64,000 bases of DNA from Balneola sp. (GTDB lineage Bacteria; Bacteroidota; Rhodothermia; Balneolales; Balneolaceae): assembly GCA_002696035.1 (NCBI GenBank), contig NZQV01000020.1:46202-110201 (forward strand). Direction: 5' to 3'. Position 1 is the first letter of the stretch; the number at the start of each line of letters is the position of its first letter. Of the stretch, positions 36,246-45,251 are shown piece by piece. The position numbers and the translations under genes were made by a program. The notes under the pieces are model-generated. The model did no database searches. It was not told where the DNA came from and was given only the letters and a program-made list of their open reading frames with translations.

Positions 36246-37721
36246 CTACCTGAAATATTTATTAAAGAAGCCTTTTCCTGCATCTTTAAACTCAAGTGAA
36301 AGATTAAATACCCAGATGATGGCTATATATAGAATGGTCATCAATACAGAACGAATCAGGATGTCTATATAAATATTCTCAAATGCAGGTATCGTAAATG
36401 AAATAAGCAGTACAAATACACCATTCAGGATCATAGCTAATGTACGCCAGCTAAAGGGTTGTATAGAGAACTTTATCCACACAAAAACAAGTTTCATAAG
36501 GTTATATGTAAAAATAGATGAGGCGGTAGCAAGTGCCGCTCCAACAATCCCATAAAGAGGAATGAGAATGATATTTGTAATGATTGCAACTACCACTAAA
36601 AAAAGTGCAAAGATCAGATCAAACCGGTAATAGTCTGAGGAGATAAGAATTTGGCCGTTAGCTCCACAAATCAGATCAAACAGATTGGCCATGCCTATGA
36701 TCAAAATAACAATGCTGCCGGCAGCATACTCCTGTGGAAGCATTGAATAAAGGTTATCCATATTGGCCCACACCCCGATAAATAACAAAAATCCAACCAA
36801 AAACTGATTCAGGGAAGTTTGTTTATAAACTTTACTGATGTAATCCATATTGTCAGCTTCAAAAGATTTGGCGATCAGTGGAAGAGAGATCTTTGACACA
36901 GACTTTCGGGGAATAGAAATGACAGAACCAACATAAAATGCAATAGCGTAAATACCGGTTTGGGAAAGTCCTTCGTAAGAACTCAACATAAGCATATCGA
37001 TGTTTCCCACAATCATCATAGTAAGTCCACCAAAAAAAGAATAGAGGCTATAGGTTCCCACCTTCTTAATAATAGGCTTTGTCAGGATGTCTGAGGAAAG
37101 GTTGAATTTGAGAAAATCTTTTTTAATCCCATAAATCGTCATAAACAGGAACTGAAGCGCGTGATTCAGCACAAAGATGATCACAAATACTTTAAAAGAA
37201 ATGAATTCAAAATAGAATAAAACCAAATCGACAATTACAACAAGTCGTAGTAGAATTTCCTGAGAAAAGGAAGCAAATACAGTATCAAGGAGTGCGCTTA
37301 TATAACTTTTTATTGTGCCATATAGTGCAGAAAATAACACCAAGGGAAGGATGTAATAATAATATTGAGAGATAAGAGGGGTTTCTTGATAATAGCTTAT
37401 AATAAAATCTTTAAAGAAGATGAAGAAGGCAGAAAAAATCAAAAAGCTGAACAAAATAGGCAGGCAAAAGAGGGTAAAAATCCCTTTTGGTTCCTGCGCT
37501 TTTTTAGAAAGAAAGGGAAAATATTTTATGATAGAACTTGGTAGCCCCATACTAATGGTTTGGGCTCCAATAAACATAACAGCAAGCATGGTTCTGGTGA
37601 GCCCAAACTGATCAGTATCAAGTATATTTGGAAAAAGCTTTATGGTAGAAATAAAGCCAATAATGACCCCCAGATAGGATACGAGAGCATTTCTAACACT
37701 TTGTTTAACAATTATTCCCAA
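36246..37721 (-). CDS. Wzx-type polysaccharide flippase
   Basis: A 491-residue integral membrane protein with about 14 hydrophobic segments and little soluble sequence, of the MATE/polysaccharide-transporter (Wzx/RfbX, MOP) group. The GLxRTMLAVMFIGAQTISMGLPSSIIKYFP region matches the start of such lipid-linked oligosaccharide flippases. It would move the repeat unit across the inner membrane for glycan assembly. It opens a glycan locus and diverges from the aminotransferase at 37870; the sequence here is visibly more AT-rich than housekeeping neighbours. Confidence 0.85.
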   Translation of the reverse strand: MGIIVKQSVRNALVSYLGVIIGFISTIKLFPNILDTDQFGLTRTMLAVMFIGAQTISMGLPSSIIKYFPFLSKKAQEPKGIFTLFCLPILFSFLIFSAFFIFFKDFIISYYQETPLISQYYYYILPLVLFSALYGTIKSYISALLDTVFASFSQEILLRLVVIVDLVLFYFEFISFKVFVIIFVLNHALQFLFMTIYGIKKDFLKFNLSSDILTKPIIKKVGTYSLYSFFGGLTMMIVGNIDMLMLSSYEGLSQTGIYAIAFYVGSVISIPRKSVSKISLPLIAKSFEADNMDYISKVYKQTSLNQFLVGFLLFIGVWANMDNLYSMLPQEYAAGSIVILIIGMANLFDLICGANGQILISSDYYRFDLIFALFLVVVAIITNIILIPLYGIVGAALATASSIFTYNLMKLVFVWIKFSIQPFSWRTLAMILNGVFVLLISFTIPAFENIYIDILIRSVLMTILYIAIIWVFNLSLEFKDAGKGFFNKYFR

Positions 37722-37869
37722 AAGGCTTTTTATCTCTAAGGTTAAGCAGTACTAAATATGAAGGTACAGATTGTCTATGTTTTTTAAGATATGAATTGGT
37801 AACATAGTATGTATAATATGTTGCTGTTTTTTCAATAGTATTGAAGTTTGAAAACTTTGAGTGCTTTTT

Positions 37870-38949
37870 ATGATTTTGATTACAAAACCTTTTTTACCTC
37901 CCCAAAAAGAATACGAGGAAATGTTAACGGGAATATGGAATCGTGAATGGATCACGAACCACGGCCCATTGGTACAACAGCTTGAAGAAAAGCTTGAAGC
38001 TTATCTAAGGGTCAGAGACCTGCTTTATGTAGGAAATGGAACCATTGCTCTTCAATTTGCTATTAGATCACTTAATATCACCGGAGAAGTTATTACAACA
38101 CCATTTAGTTATGTGGCCACTACCAGTAGTTTGGTGTGGGAACGGGTTGAACCGGTTTTTGTAGATATTGATCCTTATTCCCTTAACCTGGATCCTGAAA
38201 AAATTGAAGCTGCTATAACTGATAGGACCTCTGCTATTCTTGCTACCCATGTATTTGGCAATCCTTGCGATGTTGAAGCAATTCAGGAAATTGCCGAAAA
38301 ACATCAGTTGAAAGTTATTTATGATGCAGCCCATTGCTTTGGGACTACCTACAAAGGTGGCTCTGTTTTTGATTGGGGGGATGTTAGTACTTGTAGTTTC
38401 CATGCTACAAAAATATTTCAAACCATAGAAGGAGGTGCAGTAATCTCCCAAGATGAGTCTTTAATGGAGCGCATGTTTTTCATGCGTAATTTTGGCCATG
38501 ATGGTCCAGAGACATTTAATGGGGTAGGCGTAAATGGAAAAAACTCTGAGTTTCATGCGGCAATGGGTTTAGTGAACTTGCGCTATATTGATAAACTCCT
38601 TGAACGACGGAAAAAGCAATATCTGAGATACGAAGAGGAGTTTGATTCCAGCCCCATACAAGCACTTCAGTTGATTGACCGGAAAGGATATAATTATTCT
38701 TATTTTTCTGCGGTATTTGAAAGCGAAAAAGTTATGGGGCATGTAAAAAAAGAGTTAGAGAAAAAGCATGTTTATCCAAGACGATATTTTTATCCCCCTC
38801 TCAATAAATTGGAATATGTATCAGGTGAAACACCCATTAGTGAATCGATTTCCTCTCGAGTTCTGTGTTTACCATTATATCATGAATTGAAACCAGAGGA
38901 ACAAGGCCTTGTAATTGGTACCATCAAAAAAGCTTTAGGGAATGTCTGA
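37870..38949 (+). CDS. DegT/DnrJ/EryC1-family sugar aminotransferase
   Basis: A 359-residue PLP enzyme from the ATG at 37870 (an earlier GTG three codons upstream is possible). Fold type I blocks: GNGTIALQFAIR near the N-terminus, VYDAAHCFGTTY, and the PLP lysine Lys181 in HATKIFQTIEGG, with an FGHDGP loop behind it. The family transaminates keto sugars on nucleotide carriers, giving amino sugars for surface glycans. Its stop overlaps the sulfotransferase start by 8 bp, so they form one operon. The amine it makes may be the substrate of the acylation cassette at 41935-45251. Confidence 0.92.
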   Translation: MILITKPFLPPQKEYEEMLTGIWNREWITNHGPLVQQLEEKLEAYLRVRDLLYVGNGTIALQFAIRSLNITGEVITTPFSYVATTSSLVWERVEPVFVDIDPYSLNLDPEKIEAAITDRTSAILATHVFGNPCDVEAIQEIAEKHQLKVIYDAAHCFGTTYKGGSVFDWGDVSTCSFHATKIFQTIEGGAVISQDESLMERMFFMRNFGHDGPETFNGVGVNGKNSEFHAAMGLVNLRYIDKLLERRKKQYLRYEEEFDSSPIQALQLIDRKGYNYSYFSAVFESEKVMGHVKKELEKKHVYPRRYFYPPLNKLEYVSGETPISESISSRVLCLPLYHELKPEEQGLVIGTIKKALGNV

Positions 38950-39820
38950 ATACATGATTTTTATACTGGGAAATCCAAGATCCGGGACTAGTCTATTACG
39001 GCTAATGCTCACTCATCACCCGGAGATATGCATCCCGCCGGAATGTGGATTTATACAATGGTGGCATTCAAAATATGGAGAATGGTCTGAAAGGGATTCA
39101 GTCAATGAAAATAAAGTAGAAGAATTTGTCACGGATTTATCAACATCACGAAAAATAGAAGACTGGGAGTTGGACTATAAGAACTTAAAAGCCTCAATTC
39201 TCGAACAGACCCCAAAGTCTTATGCCGAATTGTGTTACCTGGTGGTAGAAAGTTATGCCCGGCAACAAGACAAAGATCCCAAATATTTGGGGGATAAGAA
39301 TAACTACTATTTAGATCATCTTCCGCTGATAAAATCGATCTATCCTAAAGCTAAATTTATAGCCATTATTAGAGATGGCAGGGATGTAGCATGTTCCTAT
39401 AAAGGGATAAAAAAGCTGGATACCAATTCTCCTTATAAACCCAAGCTTCCGACCGAAATTTCTGCTATTGCAAAGGAATGGATGGCTAATATTGAGAAAG
39501 TTGATTCATTTTTTGAAAAGCTTCCTGATAGCCAAAAATTTTGGGTACGATATGAGGATCTAATTACCTCATCTGAGGAAGAGTTAACTAAGATATGCGA
39601 ATTTCTGAACCTGCCGTATGATGCTAAAATGATTCAGTACTATAACACAGATATACAGCAGCAAAAGGAACCTTCCTCTACTTTAGACTGGAAAAAGAAA
39701 ACCTTGAGAAAACCTGATGCTTCTAATGCCGGTAATTATCTTGAGGAACTTTCAGAAAAAGAAGTCCAACGCTTTGGCAAAATCGCATTGAAGCAGTTAG
39801 AAAGATTTGACTATGCGTAA
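38942..39820 (+). CDS. PAPS-dependent sulfotransferase family protein
   Basis: A 292-residue protein with the 5'-phosphosulfate loop NPRSGTSLL (11-19) and a later AIIRDGRDVACSY segment like the 3'-phosphate-binding motif. It belongs to the sulfotransferase_3/Stf0-like superfamily that transfers sulfate from PAPS to carbohydrates or lipids. In this setting, between an aminotransferase and glycosyltransferases, a sulfated surface glycan is plausible, as in many marine bacteria. It overlaps both neighbours (8 bp each), indicating tight translational coupling. Acceptor unknown. Confidence 0.88.
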   Translation: MSEYMIFILGNPRSGTSLLRLMLTHHPEICIPPECGFIQWWHSKYGEWSERDSVNENKVEEFVTDLSTSRKIEDWELDYKNLKASILEQTPKSYAELCYLVVESYARQQDKDPKYLGDKNNYYLDHLPLIKSIYPKAKFIAIIRDGRDVACSYKGIKKLDTNSPYKPKLPTEISAIAKEWMANIEKVDSFFEKLPDSQKFWVRYEDLITSSEEELTKICEFLNLPYDAKMIQYYNTDIQQQKEPSSTLDWKKKTLRKPDASNAGNYLEELSEKEVQRFGKIALKQLERFDYA

Positions 39821-40724
39821 TTCAAAAAGCGAATATGCAGTTAGCGTACGCTTAATGTGCTATAACCATGAAGATTATATTCGTCAGGCCATGGATGGTA
39901 TCATGATGCAAGAGACGGATTTTAAAGTTGAAGTGGTAATAGGGGATGATTTCTCGCCAGATGATACGCTTAAGATCATCAAAGAATATGAGAGTACGGA
40001 GAATATTCACATAAAAATATTACAGCGAGAAAAGGGAGATGCCTATTGGACTGAAAGGCAAAAAAGAGGAAGGCTCTATAATTTTCAAAATATCCTTGAA
40101 AACTGTACTGGAAAATACATTGCTTTACTTGATGGGGATGATTATTGGATTGATCCTCAAAAACTTCAAAAACAATATGATTTTTTAGAAGATCACCCAG
40201 ATTGCTCAGTCTGTTTTACCGCTGCTCAGTTTTATTTTGAGGAAAATCCAGATGAAAAAAAAATATACCGGCCCAAAAAAGCTGAATCAGAAAAGATATA
40301 TGACTTAAAGGATGCTATCATAAAAGCAGGAGACTTTATGATTACGGCAACCATTTTTTTTCGGCAGAAATATGTGGATGAAATTCCGGAGTGGGTATTT
40401 AACTCTCCGGTTGGAGATCTGCCACTATCCCTGTTTGTGGGAACCAGAGGCAAATATGGATACATTGATGATGTAACTTGTATGTATCGGGTAAATGCTT
40501 CGGGATCCTGGAGTCAGCAAATGAATTTTGAGAAAAGAAGAAAACAGGTAGTCAAAATTCTAAAAACCTACGACGACTTCAACGCATATACTGATTACAA
40601 ATACAATAAGCTGGTACAACTGGAAAAAGCCCGGATTCACTTTAACGACAAAAAGTCGATTGTAAAGCGAGTCATTGCCAAAACTCCGCCCGGACGAAAA
40701 ATAAAAGAGTGGTTTGATTTGTAG
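39813..40724 (+). CDS. Family 2 glycosyltransferase
   Basis: A 303-residue GT-A glycosyltransferase from the ATG at 39813 (a TTG two codons before it is less likely). VSVRLMCYNHEDYIRQAMDGIMMQ, GDDFSPDDTLKII and ALLDGDDYW, with its metal-binding Asp residues, mark the GT2 nucleotide-sugar-binding half; the C-terminal half is less conserved. It transfers a sugar to the growing repeat unit, linkage unknown. It overlaps the sulfotransferase stop by 8 bp and ends 3 bp from the convergent GT4 stop. Confidence 0.9.
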   Translation: MRNSKSEYAVSVRLMCYNHEDYIRQAMDGIMMQETDFKVEVVIGDDFSPDDTLKIIKEYESTENIHIKILQREKGDAYWTERQKRGRLYNFQNILENCTGKYIALLDGDDYWIDPQKLQKQYDFLEDHPDCSVCFTAAQFYFEENPDEKKIYRPKKAESEKIYDLKDAIIKAGDFMITATIFFRQKYVDEIPEWVFNSPVGDLPLSLFVGTRGKYGYIDDVTCMYRVNASGSWSQQMNFEKRRKQVVKILKTYDDFNAYTDYKYNKLVQLEKARIHFNDKKSIVKRVIAKTPPGRKIKEWFDL

Positions 40725-40727
40725 CTG

Positions 40728-41804
40728 TTACCATTGAACCATTTTAGAAACTATTTCTCTTAATCTATCGGCTCTTTTTTCAAGTGAAAACTCATCAATA
40801 ATTCGCTGACGGGCTTTTTTACGGAGGGATGGAGATTGAGAATGCGCTTTTTCTATGGATGAGGCAATTTCTTTCGGATCCGGTTTGTGTACAGTATATC
40901 CGGCATCCCCAATTCCATGTGGAATACCAAAAACAGGACTTCCTACCGGAACACATCCGCACATCATGGCCTCACAGAGTACGTTGGGAAGTCCCTCAGT
41001 CCGCGATAATTGTGCGTAAACGGAGCTTTGGTGATAGATAGTTGCAAGCTCGTGTCGGGCTACGGGTGGTATGAATTCGAGATTTTCTCCCGGTTTGTAC
41101 CGTGCTTTTAACTTGGGTACAAACTTAGGATCCGCACCCACAATCTTGAATGTAAAATCGGGTAGCAACTTCGAAGTTTCGATAAACAGATCCCATCCTT
41201 TTATAAGTGCAGTCCTGTGATTGGAGCATAAAGCAGCAGTGCTAACTATTTTTTCTCTTTGAGCGGGACTGGCTTCCCACGCCTTCGGATCATAACCGGT
41301 TGGTAAAGCTTTCCAATTGTTATTAAATCCAGGGATATTATGAGAGACTCCGTTTGGATGAGCTTCTCCCCAGTGTTTAGCCACGGAATCTGTTTTGATC
41401 AAAGTTCTATCAACAGGCAACAGTAAAGAGCTGTTTTTCAACACATATTTTCCAAGAGGAGCGCGCCACCGGCTGCAAAAAATGCCATAATTCAATGACT
41501 CGATCTTATTGCAGTCAAACCCACCTAGTACGGTGATGGACGGAACTCCAAACCATTTGGAAAAAACAGTGGGAAGAAATGAATGATAGTCTGAAAACCA
41601 GCAGTAAATGAGGTCTGCATCAGGCATATTATTCAGAAGCCAAAAAACTTGTTGGGCAAAATTTTTCAGCAGAGAAAGTCCCGATTTGGATGCCTGAAAA
41701 TGAAAAATCCTTATTTCCCCGAGAGATTCAAGAATCCGAAGATCTTCTTTTACGAATGAGGATTCTCCAAAATGAATAAAAAGAATGGTTGGTTTTTTTG
41801 GCAT
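40728..41804 (-). CDS. Family 4 (GT-B) glycosyltransferase
   Basis: A 358-residue protein from the ATG at 41804 (preceded directly by a TTG). The C-terminal half holds the GT4 motif RTEGLPNVLCEAMMCGCVPVGSP with the E-x7-E pair, and the N-terminal half the acceptor domain, including a GGFDC loop. It transfers a sugar in the glycan locus. It is convergent with the GT2 gene and shares no visible terminator with it. Confidence 0.88.
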   Translation of the reverse strand: MPKKPTILFIHFGESSFVKEDLRILESLGEIRIFHFQASKSGLSLLKNFAQQVFWLLNNMPDADLIYCWFSDYHSFLPTVFSKWFGVPSITVLGGFDCNKIESLNYGIFCSRWRAPLGKYVLKNSSLLLPVDRTLIKTDSVAKHWGEAHPNGVSHNIPGFNNNWKALPTGYDPKAWEASPAQREKIVSTAALCSNHRTALIKGWDLFIETSKLLPDFTFKIVGADPKFVPKLKARYKPGENLEFIPPVARHELATIYHQSSVYAQLSRTEGLPNVLCEAMMCGCVPVGSPVFGIPHGIGDAGYTVHKPDPKEIASSIEKAHSQSPSLRKKARQRIIDEFSLEKRADRLREIVSKMVQW

Positions 41805-41934
41805 CAATTTGGTTCTGTGACTTCAGCTAACAAAAACCTAAGCAACTTTTCTGAGTGAAACACAATTATCTGTGGGAATTTCTATTTAGGCAGATCCTTT
41901 TTTACCTTGCAAAAAATCAAAAATAAACGGATTG

Positions 41935-42579
41935 ATGGCATTACAAGGAATTAAGAAAATACTCATTCTCGCCCCACACACCGATGACGCCGAGCTGGGT
42001 TGTGGCGGCACCATGGCTCGTTTTTTGGAAGAAGGGATCGAAATTTACGTAGCGGCTTTTTCAACGGCCCGGGCTTCTGTTCCGGAAGGGTCAGATCCTG
42101 ATATTCTCCGAAAAGAATTCATTAAGTCGATGGAGATTTTAGGGGTGCCAGAGGATCACTATTTCATTTATGATTACCAGGTTCGGAAATTGAATTATTC
42201 CAGGCAGGAAGTGCTTGAGGCAATGATAAAGCTTCGCAATGACATTCAGCCTGATCTCGTGCTCTTGCCTTCCGGAAATGATCTGCATCAGGATCATGAA
42301 GTGGTACATAACGAGGGACTTAGAGCCTTTAAAGACAACAGCATTTGGGGATACGAGCTGCCCTGGAATCACGTAACCTTCAACACAGAAGCATTTGTCA
42401 CGCTAAAGCAAAAGCATATGGATAAGAAGTGGGAAATGATGTCAGTATATGAATCTCAGCTTATCAAACAGCGCAATTATTTTACTCGTGAATTTATTGA
42501 AGGTCTCGCGAGAGTTCGGGGCGTTCAGGTGAAAGAAGATTTTGCAGAAGCATTTGAAGTGATTCGCTTGAAAGTATAA
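41935..42579 (+). CDS. PIG-L/LmbE-family sugar N-deacetylase
   Basis: A 214-residue zinc amidohydrolase. The metal motif APHTDDAELGCGG has His15, Asp17, Asp18 and a second ligand set is HQDHE (His118, Asp120, His121). The family removes acetyl groups from N-acetylglucosamine carried on lipids or nucleotides, or on bacillithiol precursors. Here it is the first gene of a four-gene run with an LpxD-like N-acyltransferase, an ACP and a ligase, so it probably exposes the amine that the others re-acylate. ATG at 41935 is preferred over the TTG directly before it. Confidence 0.92.
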   Translation: MALQGIKKILILAPHTDDAELGCGGTMARFLEEGIEIYVAAFSTARASVPEGSDPDILRKEFIKSMEILGVPEDHYFIYDYQVRKLNYSRQEVLEAMIKLRNDIQPDLVLLPSGNDLHQDHEVVHNEGLRAFKDNSIWGYELPWNHVTFNTEAFVTLKQKHMDKKWEMMSVYESQLIKQRNYFTREFIEGLARVRGVQVKEDFAEAFEVIRLKV

Positions 42580-42644
42580 TTCTGATCAAAAGATTTTATC
42601 TTCTTATAGTTTTCAGACAAGAAACTTTTTGAGACCCAAATTGA

Positions 42645-43547
42645 ATGGATAAATTTACACTTGAAGACCTAAAGCAAAACCTATTGGTCGACTTCGACTT
42701 TCGGGGAAATGCAGATATTGATTTCGTCGATAACGTCAAAAGCATTTCAGAGGCAAATGAGCACTCAGTTGTTTGGTGCAGTCCCGACCGTGAAGACAAG
42801 CAAGAATTGGTTGAAAAGACCAAAGCACATCTCATTATTTGCGATGATTCCATTCAGTTTACTGATGCTTTGCTCAAAGAAAAAGGATTCTTTGTCGTCA
42901 AAAATCCAAAGCTGGCTTTTACACGCTTACTTCGGAATATAGCCTCCGAAAACTTCGAGCCCGGAATTCACCAGACGGCAACCATTCACCCCGAAGCGGA
43001 AATTGCGGACTCCGTATACGTGGGGCCGAATTCCTACATCGGGAAGTGTACTATTGGGGAGAATTCAATTCTTCACGGAAACAATTTTGTGTACGATGGC
43101 ACTTCCATTGGCAATGGCGTGGTTATTGAAGCCGGCGCTATTTTGGGAGCCGAAGGTTTTGGACTCGCGAAAACCGATGAGGGCGCCTGGGAGCGATTCC
43201 CTCACATTGGCGGATTGGAAATTCACGACCGCGTTGAAATTGGGGCGGGCACAACCATCGATCGCGGTACGCTCGATAATACCATCATTGGCGAGGGCAC
43301 TAAGATCTCAAAGTCAGCGCATATTTCGCATAACGTCCGCATCGGGAAAAATTGTCTGATCACGGGTTGTGTCGCTATCTCAGGCTCAACCACAATTGGA
43401 GACAATGTATGGATCAGCCCAAATGCTACTATCCTTAATAAGCTAACAATTGGTAATAACGTATTTATTTCGATGGGCGCTACGGTAACACAGGATATTA
43501 AAGATAATTTCCAGGCACTGGGACGAAAAATACTCCCAAAAACCTGA
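42645..43547 (+). CDS. LpxD-like N-acyltransferase (left-handed beta-helix)
   Basis: A 300-residue protein. Residues 1-100 form an LpxD-like N-terminal domain, followed by hexapeptide repeats (about 100-290) such as IHPEAEIADSVYVGPNSYIG. Motif AHISHNVRIG holds His229, the counterpart of the catalytic His of LpxD (usually IAHNV). LpxD itself moves 3-hydroxyacyl groups from ACP to the free amine of UDP-3-O-acylglucosamine; this protein lacks the C-terminal helical extension of E. coli LpxD and lies in a glycan locus with its own ACP, not with lpxC or lpxA. An N-acyl transfer to an amino sugar is therefore likely; lipid A assignment is not. Confidence 0.85.
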   Translation: MDKFTLEDLKQNLLVDFDFRGNADIDFVDNVKSISEANEHSVVWCSPDREDKQELVEKTKAHLIICDDSIQFTDALLKEKGFFVVKNPKLAFTRLLRNIASENFEPGIHQTATIHPEAEIADSVYVGPNSYIGKCTIGENSILHGNNFVYDGTSIGNGVVIEAGAILGAEGFGLAKTDEGAWERFPHIGGLEIHDRVEIGAGTTIDRGTLDNTIIGEGTKISKSAHISHNVRIGKNCLITGCVAISGSTTIGDNVWISPNATILNKLTIGNNVFISMGATVTQDIKDNFQALGRKILPKT

Positions 43548-43563
43548 TCTCAAATTAGTAAGA

Positions 43564-43797
43564 ATGACCATAGAAGAGTTGATCAAAGAAGTGTTATTTA
43601 TTGAAGAAGGAATCGAATTAACTAACGAAACCGGTCCTGAAGACATTGATTCCTGGGATTCTCTGGGACATGTAAACATAATTACAGCGGTAGAAGATGA
43701 ATTTGATATTGAGATTTCACCGGAAGAAATTGGAGAGATCAAGACCATTGGAGATATCAAAAAAATGCTTGCTCAAAAAGACATCAACCCGGAATAA
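43564..43797 (+). CDS. Acyl carrier protein
   Basis: A 77-residue acidic helical protein with the phosphopantetheine site DSWDSLGHV (Ser33), the canonical D-S-L position. It differs from housekeeping AcpP, which usually has a DSLD core (here it is WDSLGHV), and it lies between the LpxD-like gene and the ligase, whose start overlaps its stop by one base (43797). It thus probably carries the acyl group charged by the ligase to the acyltransferase. Confidence 0.93.
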   Translation: MTIEELIKEVLFIEEGIELTNETGPEDIDSWDSLGHVNIITAVEDEFDIEISPEEIGEIKTIGDIKKMLAQKDINPE

Positions 43798-45251
43798 TGC
43801 AGCCGAATTCAATTGTTGAAGGCTTTTTTCGAAGTGCAGAAAATCATCCTGATAAGACTGCGATCATCTGGAAAGACGTACAGATTTCTTATCGGGAAGT
43901 ATCTGAAAACGTGCGAAAAACGGCAACATTTCTAAAAATGAAGGGGGTTGGGAAAGGGGACCGTGTAGCTTTCTACGGAGATAAAAACCCATTTTTTGCC
44001 TATACCTATCTTGCTACCCATTTATTAAATGCGATAGCCGTTCCGCTGGATGTTAAACTTCCTGAAGAGCGCATGCTGGATCTGCTGCAACAGACAGAGC
44101 CCAAAGTGGTGCTTCACCCCACAGAAGCAAATCATCCATTTCCACAATTTCCGTTTGATGAAACTATACTTCAGGAATCTCCCCTTGCGGAGTTCAGCTT
44201 TCCTGAAAAAGAAGACCTGGCTGACATACTTTTTACTACTGGTACAACCGGGAGTGCAAAAGGTGTGAAACTTACCCATCAAAATATTTTAGCTGGGGCG
44301 GTGAATTCCAATCAATATATTGGGAATGATGATTCAGATACAGAGATCATTCCTCTCCCTTTGCATCATGCCTTTGGGCTTCGGCGACTGCGAACCAATT
44401 TATTTCTGGGAGCTACCGTGATCTTGGCAGATGGGTTTATGTTTCCAAAAGTCTTCTTTGATGCTATTGAAAAGCAAGGTGCAACAGGCATTTGTATGGT
44501 TCCCTCAGGCTTTTCCATTGTTAAAAAACTAATGAAAGACCGCTACATTCAGTACTTCAATAAACTGAAATACATTGAGTTTGGCAGCTCTCCCATGAAG
44601 CTGGATGAAAAGCAAGAGCTGGCTGAAAACCTTCCTGATACCCGGATTTGCATGCACTATGGACTGACGGAAGCTGCTGCAAATATCTTCATCGAGTTTC
44701 ATGAAGCGGCTGGTAAGCTGCATGCTTTAGGCAAAGCAAGTCCCAATGTGCAGGTAGCCATTCTAAGTAATGAAGGCCAGGAAAAAGCCATTGGCGAGAT
44801 CGGTGAAATTGTGGTAAAGGGAGATATTCAAACTCCGGGATACTGGAAAAAGCCGGAGCTCACAAAAAAATCGTTCATTGATGGTTGGTTTAAAACCGGG
44901 GACCTTGGGTATAAAGATGATGAGGGATATGTATTTTTAAGTGGTCGCAAAGATGATGTGATCAATATCGGTGGGAAAAAAGTATTTCCTTCTGAAATAG
45001 AAGCGGCTCTAAATCAGCATCCTGCTGTCAAAGATTCAGCTTGTATCTCTATCTCAAAAGGAGATGAGCTTACTGGTGAGAGGATCAAAGCATATCTGGT
45101 GTTGAAAGGAAAAGAAGAACCAACTCCGAAAGAACTTTCTCAGTTTTTGAGAGGTAAACTGGAGCCCTATAAAATTCCGCAGGACTTTCAGTTCATCAGG
45201 AAGATCCCCACTACTTCTTCTGGTAAAAAACAGCGAGATAAGTTAAAGTAG
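43797..45251 (+). CDS. Acyl-AMP ligase / acyl-ACP or acyl-CoA synthetase
   Basis: A 484-residue ANL-superfamily adenylating enzyme. The P-loop TTGTTGSAKGVKL, the hinge-region YKDDEGYVFLSGRKDD and the C-terminal lysine motif TSSGKKQRDK are complete. It activates a carboxylic acid as an adenylate and loads it on a thiol, most likely the ACP whose gene it overlaps by one base. Acid identity cannot be read from the sequence. It is the last gene of the PIG-L/LpxD-like/ACP run and ends exactly where the convergent GT4 stop begins. Confidence 0.93.
   Translation: MQPNSIVEGFFRSAENHPDKTAIIWKDVQISYREVSENVRKTATFLKMKGVGKGDRVAFYGDKNPFFAYTYLATHLLNAIAVPLDVKLPEERMLDLLQQTEPKVVLHPTEANHPFPQFPFDETILQESPLAEFSFPEKEDLADILFTTGTTGSAKGVKLTHQNILAGAVNSNQYIGNDDSDTEIIPLPLHHAFGLRRLRTNLFLGATVILADGFMFPKVFFDAIEKQGATGICMVPSGFSIVKKLMKDRYIQYFNKLKYIEFGSSPMKLDEKQELAENLPDTRICMHYGLTEAAANIFIEFHEAAGKLHALGKASPNVQVAILSNEGQEKAIGEIGEIVVKGDIQTPGYWKKPELTKKSFIDGWFKTGDLGYKDDEGYVFLSGRKDDVINIGGKKVFPSEIEAALNQHPAVKDSACISISKGDELTGERIKAYLVLKGKEEPTPKELSQFLRGKLEPYKIPQDFQFIRKIPTTSSGKKQRDKLK

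Noticed and set aside
41935-42579. PIG-L gene as bacillithiol bshB
   Set aside because: Family fits, but the gene run with an acyltransferase, ACP and ligase favours a glycan role; bshA or bshC are not nearby.
42645-43547. Calling the LpxD-like gene lipid A lpxD
   Set aside because: It lacks the C-terminal helical extension and lies with PIG-L, ACP and ligase in a glycan locus rather than with lpxC, fabZ or lpxA.
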